Of a DNA stretch of 64,000 bases, positions 57,579 through 64,000 are shown one piece after another. Every line of letters begins with the position of its first letter. Position 1 is the stretch's first letter. The stretch spans positions 1-64,000 of the forward strand of contig JAKJXP020000106.1 of the NCBI GenBank assembly GCA_022225965.2, read 5' to 3'. The notes beneath the pieces were generated by a model. The model saw only the letters and a program-made list of their open reading frames with translations. It ran no database searches and had not been told where the DNA came from. Origin of the DNA: Diatrype stigma (lineage: Eukaryota > Ascomycota > Sordariomycetes > Xylariales > Diatrypaceae). The position numbers were made by a program, and so were the translations under genes.

Positions 57579-58910
57579 ATGCCCTCAGCTCGCAATTTTC
57601 TGCTGGCGCTGCTCGTCGGCCTGCTCGTGACCTTGGGACTTGCCAGCGCTGTCACCCCTAATGATAAGCCTTGTCAAGATGGTGAAGCAAACGGATGCGG
57701 TGCGGTTGAGACCGAGGTCGAGGTCGAGCCGAATCACTCGGCGTTCTCTCGCCTGCTGAGTTCCACTTCGCCTGAAGCTCTTCACCGATTCCTTCATGCA
57801 CACTTCCCTGGAACCTACCGCCATGGTGTTTTCGACTCGGATCAGGCAGCACTGGAGGTGGTTCATTCCAATGACCCGGAGTTAGCAAGTTCGATAGTCC
57901 AGCTGGCAAGGCGGCAAGGGGCGGCGAACGAAACGACTAGCGACACACCAGCAACTACCGAGTCTACCACTGCGGCTCCCACATCAGAGTCGTCGGCGGT
58001 AGCTACGACTCCTTCAACCACAACTACAGCGGGTTCTCCAACAGCAACAGCAACAGCAACAGCGACGACAACAACAACTGAGCAGACCACATCTGAAGAG
58101 AGCACCCCTACCACTGCTTCTACCCCAACTGAGAGGCCCACAACGACTGAGGTTACCACCACCACCGAGCCGGCTTCTACTGCGGATCCAACATCGCAAG
58201 CCACGGCCACTGATACAGACACGACGACTCAAGTAGTAACAGACACTGCTACCACGCCCACCCCTACCCCCACAGTCGCAACCGAAACTTCAACTACGAC
58301 AGAATCCTCCGAGCAGACCACTGACTCGGAAACGACTGGTACGTTAGAATCATCATCAACTAGCCTCTTTTCGACGCCCACCACGGTCGAACCCACCACC
58401 TCGGCGTCTTCTCTTCCCTCTACTCCTAGCTCTGCTAGTTCCCCCACGTCAACACCACATTCATCTTTGACCACTTCGAATGAGGGTACGTTTACCTTCA
58501 CAAGTTGCTGTCAGACGCACGTCCCCGTCCTGTCCCGTTTTCCCGAACTATAAACACGTTGCATAAAGTTTGCAACTAAACTTAACTCGTTCCCCTGATC
58601 CCGGCTTAATCGCTTGGATGACATCAGATAACTTTGTACTAACCGACACTATATAGGTACTACACTGGAGACGTCGCAATCTCATCCTCCACCTTCTACA
58701 AAGACATCGACGTATGTATCAACGCTGCCAGGAGGCGCTCACACGACGGTCACGAACGTCCAGGTTGTCACTGCAGGGGGCGCCGAGGAGGCGACCGAAA
58801 CGTCCAGCCCAACTGGCGCTCTCCAGTCTGGTTCGCTTGCACCAATCAACAAAGTACGAGCGGTGGAGGTACTCGTCGGAGTAATTATCGGAGGTGCCTT
58901 GTTGGCTTAA
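57579..58910 (+). CDS. Ser/Thr-rich surface protein, probably GPI-anchored
   Basis: Two exons, 57579-58485 and 58657-58910, 386 residues. The intron has a GTACGT donor, a TACTAACC branch site and an ATATAG acceptor. From the ATG at 57579 the product starts MPSARNFLLALLVGLLVTLG and then LASAV, an ideal signal peptide. In-frame ATGs at 57438 and 57456 would instead place this stretch internally as a signal anchor (433 or 427 residues). After a conserved-looking folded segment, SPEALHRFLHAHFPGTYRHG and DPELASSIVQLARRQ, comes a ~200-residue Thr/Ser-rich region typical of O-mannosylated cell-wall proteins. The last residues are polar then hydrophobic (VEVLVGVIIGGALLA, no charged tail), the pattern of a GPI-attachment signal. 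The second exon also has a TSTYVSTLPGGAHTTVTNVQ stretch seen in fungal wall proteins. The role is unknown. Confidence 0.75.
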
Positions 58911-61056
58911 GGGGAAGAGATACATAACCGCCCTTTTTCCTAATTTAATCTCGAGGCTCAACATACCGTGAGCCTATTTGATGGCGTTAATGGTGGGAAT
59001 CTTGAACATATCGGCACCGGATCTGTATACATACACGGAAATAGTGGACGGCATTCACATTCCCTTGGATCGCATACAGCAGCACGGAAATGGCATAGAG
59101 AAAGGGCATACATTCAGAGCTCGGAGAAAGGCTTCTTCAACGATTTCGACGAATAATACTCCGGAACTTAATAGTTATTAGATGGGAGTGCCTGGACAGA
59201 GAAGAAAGCACGGGCTCGTGTTTAGGAACCTGGGATTTGGGAACAAACTTGGTGGCATAGCGAAATGTTGTTGATTTTTAATACATACCATAGTCTGCCC
59301 TCGCTTCACAGGAGGCGCATAATACGATAACTTGCACATTAATATTTGGCGAACATCTCCATCCATTAGAGCATCGAGCCTAACCATCCCTCCCCTTCTC
59401 AAAGGCCAGAGTAAATAGATCACCCAACTGTCTGTCGACACTGTCCCGGGAATATACGACATCCCCTAGATTACTATGGTGACGCAGCAGATTATTACCC
59501 CGAGGCTTATATATGGTGGAACAAAAACACTTTGGCCTATTCGATATTCCAATTCTCGTAGGGTTCATACTACATAAGAGCGGAAGCCACAGCTCGACTA
59601 ATAGCTAGAACGGATATGGTATCATGAGAACTTGAGATTACGAACTTTAGAAAACCTATTCGACGAGAAACAGACCCGGTCCACTTCCGACGGGTTGTCT
59701 GTTGGAGAAGACATCTAGACCTCCTTGCCACATGGCTCACTCGAAGCCTATAAACCCACAGAGCATCATTTTCGTCAGAGGCGAATAGGGATGATAACCT
59801 ACCGTCTCCAACGACCGCACTGATTATAAAGTGTAAGTATTAGCACCTCCCACATTATCATCGGGATGGGAGCTTAGATTCGAGACGGGATTCGTCTCCT
59901 TCCGTCTAGCGTTCACTCGGTCAAACCACACCAGTATTATGTTCTAGGCGAATCACATACGGTACGCCGGGTCTAATGTCCCGGCAGGTACAACGTTGAT
60001 GGGCCGTGATAAGGCAGTAATTATGAAATAGAATCTTCACGGGCACGCACCATGGGGAAATTTCTCCCGAGCTGCCTATAGGAAGCTTCATATCGCCAAG
60101 ACAGCCAGGGGAGAGGAAGAGAGAGAGGAACTATAATAGTCCTGAGCACTTCCTCTTGCTACCAATGGGGACGATGTCCGTTCTCATCTTTGGGGTCCCC
60201 GCTCGACGCTATCCGATATACTGTGAATTAGGCTCGGGGTTTGATGAAGGACAGACAGGCTGAGCCAAGCCGATCTTCGATTTATCCCCCGTGGGGTAGT
60301 AAATATACGCCCCCCTCCCCCGATTTCTCTCCCTCCAGAGGATATGAGTGATTTACCTACCCGAACCACTAGGGAGGCTAAATAGCAAGTGTTGGCAGCT
60401 CATACATTCCCACTTAGAGATCCTGGTTGCAACCTGTAATTCCGCATCCCCCCCCAAAAACCAAAAAATATGGAAATGAGGTAAGTGGTGGCAGTTCGGA
60501 TTGTGCTGCTGTGACAGATCGGACAACACAAAATGCCAGATGTCGGAAAATTTTGCCCCAAGGTGCGTCTTTTCCCGTAGCCTACATTGGCATCTCCCTC
60601 AGCAGCAACCAGGGGGTTGTCTGGTAGGCATGTCGGAAGCCGGAAACCCCCTTCCCTCCCCTATCAGGATTGCACGGGTGGTGTTGTGCGAGGATGATGA
60701 AGACGTGCGTAGGGTGCCTACATTTCAGCCCGATGTATCGGGACGGGAAACCGTTGAGCCTCGACTCGACTTTCGGCAATATCGTACCATTGTTTCTACG
60801 CATTAGCGACATTACGCAGTCCCCATTCCTCCCTCCCCTTGCCCTACCTTCGTTCCTGGAGGTAACTAGGGGAGGGCAAAATCGATAAATACCAAGACCC
60901 AAGACCAAGATTGTACGGACGGAAGGAGGGAGGGTGAACCGTCCCACGGCCTTATCTCTGTGACTCACTTCCGATATTTTAGCAGCAACGAACTGGCTAC
61001 ATAAAGTGCACTACCTAGGAATTTCCTGTTGTAACTCATGCCCTTCCCCGTTCATC
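58911..61056. other. Intergenic and amylase promoter region
   Basis: 2.1 kb. No supported gene. Upstream of the amylase lie several C-runs and G-runs (CCCCCGTGGGG near 60285-60296, CCCCCCCTCCCCC near 60311-60320, CCCCCCCC near 60449-60456) and AGGGG/CCCCT motifs resembling stress-response or carbon-catabolite sites, but none can be confirmed by sequence alone. Confidence 0.4.
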
Positions 61057-63623
61057 ATGTCGTCAAACATGGCAAGAAGTCTTTCCGGTGGTACCATGGC
61101 CTCCGACTGTTCCAACCCAGCGACCACCACAACAGCGCCGACCTCAACGTCGTCGTCTAGGCCGCCTTCCCGCTCCCGCTCCCGTCCCCGTTACCTACAG
61201 CGATGCTCTTCGTCCCCTCCCTTTCCCCTCCCTCCTCCTCCTCGTCTTCCCCTTTCTTCCAGCCCGGACCCCACTTCTGGTTCTAGCTGGGGCCGAGGAG
61301 GAGCAGAAGCAGGAGACGAAACCGCTGCAAGAAAGAAGGACGACCGGAACCGAGACGAGAACCAGAACAAAACCCTATTCCAAGGCTTCGAGTGGTACTG
61401 CCCGACCGATCACAAGCACTAGAGGCGCTTGGAGGGGGCGGTGCCGGCTCTGGCCGCGATGGGGGTCACCTGCCTGTGGATCCCGCCGGCCTGCAAGGCC
61501 TTCGGGGGCCAGGGCAGCACGGGGTACGACACCTACGACCTGTACGACCTGGGCGAGTTCGACCAGAAGGGCCTGGGGGTGCCGACCAAGTACGGCACCA
61601 AGGCCGAGCTGCAGCGGCTCGTCGCCAGCGCCGCCGACTGCGGCCTCGACGTGCTGTTCGATATCGTTGTCAACCACAAGGCCGGGGCCGATTACACGGA
61701 GCCGGCGAAGGGGGTCAGGGTCGAGGAGTACGGTACGTTTCTGTTTTTGCCTTGCTTGTATTTGAAGTGCTTGCAATATTCATGTCGTATCTATTTACCT
61801 ATCTCATCTCTCTCTGGCTGCTTGCTGCAACGGGCGAGGGCGGTGCGGTGCTGATGCGAAAGGTTTACCTACTATTATATACTAGATCGCCTCAGGGAGA
61901 TCACTGGGAACCTGGAAGAGATCGAAGTCTGGACCGGATTCGACTACCCGGGACGGAAGGACCAATATAGCTCTTTCAAATGGAACAAATCCCACTTCTC
62001 GGGGGTGGATTACGACGAGATCTCCAAGAGCCGCGCGATCTGGAGACTGGAGGGCAAGGAATGGGCGAGGGACGCTGACGATGACCGTGGGAACTATGAC
62101 TACCTGTAAGCCATGACCTACCACCTATGTTCCTTCCTGTTAAGAAAGACGGTCTTCGATACACACTTGCTGACAAGAGCTTCACCTACTTACCACCCAC
62201 CCCACCCACCAGGATGTTCGCCAACATCGACCACAGCAACCCCGAGGTCCGCTCGGAGCTCTTCCGGTGGATCTCGTGGCTGGGCCGGCAGCTGCCGCTC
62301 GGCGGCATCCGGTTCGACGCGACCAAGCACATCTCCAAGGCGTTCCAGCGGGACTTCGTGGCGCACATCCGGCGGGAGGCCGGGCCGGGCTGGCTCGTGA
62401 TCAGCGAGTACTGGCACCTGGACGCGGGCTTCATGGCGCGGCTGATCGAGCAGTTCGACCACCAGATGATGCTGTTCGACATCCCGCTCGTGCACAAGTT
62501 CCGCGACCTGTCCGAGGCGCCCGAGGCGGACGTCGACCTCCGCGGCGTCTTCGATGGCTCGCTGGGCAGGCTGAAGCCGGACCACTCGGTGGTAAGTGAG
62601 CATAGCAAGCTAGCTAGGCCGATGATTTCCCATCCACCCCTCTTTCCCTTATGCTCCCTCGTCCCGTCTGTACCTTTATCGCTTACCTAACTTATGTATG
62701 TGCGTGTGTGCTAGTCGTTTGTTGTGAATCATGATACAGTAGGTTCATACTTTATACTGACAAACCCGATACTTTCGGACACGAACAAACACCACTAACG
62801 AGTTTCCGCTGCTTACAGCAAGAGGGCCAGACCTCACAGGTAAGCAAGCAAACATGCGTTACACACCAAACCAAACCAGACCAAACCAAACGAGACTAAG
62901 CATTTCCCTCTCCCATCTACGTCGAACACAACAACACAGACCCTAATCCAACCGTGGTTCATCCCGCTCGCCTACGCGCTCATCCTGCTGCACGCCGACG
63001 TCGGCACGCCCTGCGTCTTCTACGGGGACCTGTACGGGTCGTTCGGGCCCCTGGGGTCGCGGGCCGCGGGGACGCTCGAGCTGCCGCCGCACTGCGCCCT
63101 CGTCGCCAAGATGGTGCTCGTCCGCCGCTACTGGGCCTACGGCCCCCAGAGCACGTACTTCGACGACCCGCGGTGCGTCGGCTTCACGCGGCACGGTAAG
63201 GAGTACCCTCCTTCTTCCCGCCGTAGTCGCGGTCGCGGCCGTCGTCCTGGCAGCGGCGGCGGCGGCGGCGGTAGCGGTCTCGCCGTCGTGCTCTCGGCGG
63301 CGACGGGGGCAAGCGCCCATCATCGTGATCATCACCAGGACGGCGGTCGCGTGACCAAGAAGATGTATGTCGGCGTCCAGCACGCCGGGGAGCGGTGGAC
63401 GGACATACTTCTTCGGGAACCGCGGCAATCGAAGTGCGAAGACGAGAAGAGGGGAGAAGAAAAGGAAGAAGAAGAAGAAGAAGTAAAAGGGGGTGAACGA
63501 GGAGAAGTTGTCCTCATCGACGACCAGGGTTGGGGTACGTTCTCGGCAGGCCCGAGGAGCGTCGCCGTGTGGGTAGACGTCGCGGCGGAGGCGCGGGATG
63601 TGGTGGACGGGTTCGAACTGTGA
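61057..63623 (+). pseudogene. GH13 alpha-amylase, intracellular type, with in-frame stop
   Basis: Six exons: 61057-61732, 61886-62105, 62213-62591, 62715-62738, 62819-62839 and 62940-63623; 668 codons including the terminal stop. All junctions keep the frame. The enzyme would hydrolyse alpha-1,4-glucans. There is no signal peptide; a ~107-residue Ser/Pro/Arg/Asp-rich extension precedes TLFQGFEWYCPTDHKH. Codon 122 (61420-61422) is TAG where the family has Trp. The four GH13 regions are intact downstream: DIVVNH at 202-207, GIRFDATKHI with nucleophile Asp334, ISEYW with acid Glu364 and the NHD at 430-432. The frame is otherwise open. Exons 4 and 5 are microexons of 24 and 21 bases. The last exon carries Gly/Arg-rich and Glu-rich insertions. 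Either the gene died recently or the stop is an artefact, read through or strain-specific. Confidence 0.85.
63458..63487 (+). repeat. (GAA)n tract in the amylase last exon
   Basis: Ten-odd GAA-like triplets (GAAGAAAAGGAAGAAGAAGA) encode a Glu run inside a region that is short in relatives. Together with a (GGC)n run near 63253-63270 it expands the protein between otherwise conserved strands. Confidence 0.85.
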
Positions 63624-64000
63624 GACTCTCCTCTTCCACACCTTTTCCTGCCCCAGAACCACTCAAGCTTCCACAGTGTAGAATCTGTGGGTGATTGGCA
63701 TCTGGCTAGAAGACTGACTTACTTTCTTCGCTTAGAGACCACGACATCTATAAGTTGATGAGCGATGGGGAGACTGGCTGAGACCGCCAGATTGCGCACA
63801 CTTCAGATTGATGACCCAAGGCCCTTCGTTGATTGTCGGATGTAAATGGCGAGATAGAAACTTAGACCTAGTCAGGAGACATGGATACAACATGGTGATC
63901 AGGGGCGGCATTGTTATTTGATATTTAATAGATTTCCCAATTGTATGAACTAGAGACTCAGATCGCTTTGCTGGGAGAAACCTCATCATATCTTGTGATG
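63624..64000. other. 3' flank of the amylase gene
   Basis: 377 bases to the window end; no gene recognised. Confidence 0.4.

Noticed and set aside
61420..61430. Reading the amylase TAG as a splice acceptor (CACTAG) to rescue the frame.
   Set aside because: No donor lies at a workable distance upstream without deleting conserved residues, and the family Trp would still be missing.
1..64000. CRISPR arrays, rRNA and tRNA genes.
   Set aside because: No regularly spaced direct repeats with unique spacers, no rRNA conserved blocks and no convincing cloverleaf were recognised by eye.

Overview
This window is nuclear DNA of a filamentous ascomycete (Pezizomycotina, probably Sordariomycetes). The evidence is short introns with GTRNGT donors and CTAAC-type branch sites, and fungus-specific families: a HET domain, a rhodopsin-like integral membrane domain, a trichodiene-synthase-type terpene synthase, a spherulation family 4 protein, a PTR2 peptide transporter and a fungal intracellular-type alpha-amylase. 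All gene models below were assembled by hand from reading frames, splice signals and protein family similarity. No search was run.

Left part (1-20.4 kb): a gene-poor, accessory-looking region. It holds a decayed aldehyde dehydrogenase N-terminus, a secreted cyanovirin-N-like protein, a three-exon rhodopsin-domain membrane protein, a three-exon TRI5-type terpene synthase with intact metal-binding motifs, a short single-exon HET protein and a decayed FAD-linked oxidoreductase. Long stretches between them have no recognisable genes.

Middle part (20.4-46.8 kb): a PTR2 transporter, a spherulin-4-like secreted protein, a thymidylate kinase with a very long low-complexity N-terminus and a Gly/Ser-rich insertion, and a disordered protein with a KEN box and a D-box-like motif. 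These are followed by a seven-exon O-methyltransferase, two tandem low-complexity proteins (one disordered, one membrane), S-adenosylmethionine decarboxylase (SPE2 type) and the cytosolic Fe-S assembly ATPase CFD1. The mix of housekeeping genes (TMP kinase, SPE2, CFD1) and accessory genes is typical of a fungal chromosome arm.

Right part (46.8-64 kb): a 642-bp non-autonomous DNA transposon (MITE) with 99-bp terminal inverted repeats and TA target duplication, a large conserved disordered protein with an acidic-Trp motif, a Ser/Thr-rich cell-surface protein with a GPI-type C-terminus, and a GH13 alpha-amylase. The amylase gene is intact in its catalytic motifs but carries an in-frame TAG where the family normally has Trp. 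Two of its introns flank 24-nt and 21-nt microexons.

The most notable points are the single-nonsense alpha-amylase, the extended thymidylate kinase, the TRI5-type terpene synthase, the MITE, and the two newly recognised gene relics. No tRNA, rRNA or CRISPR array was recognised. No complete secondary-metabolite cluster is visible: the terpene synthase and the O-methyltransferase lie 25 kb apart, with unrelated genes between.
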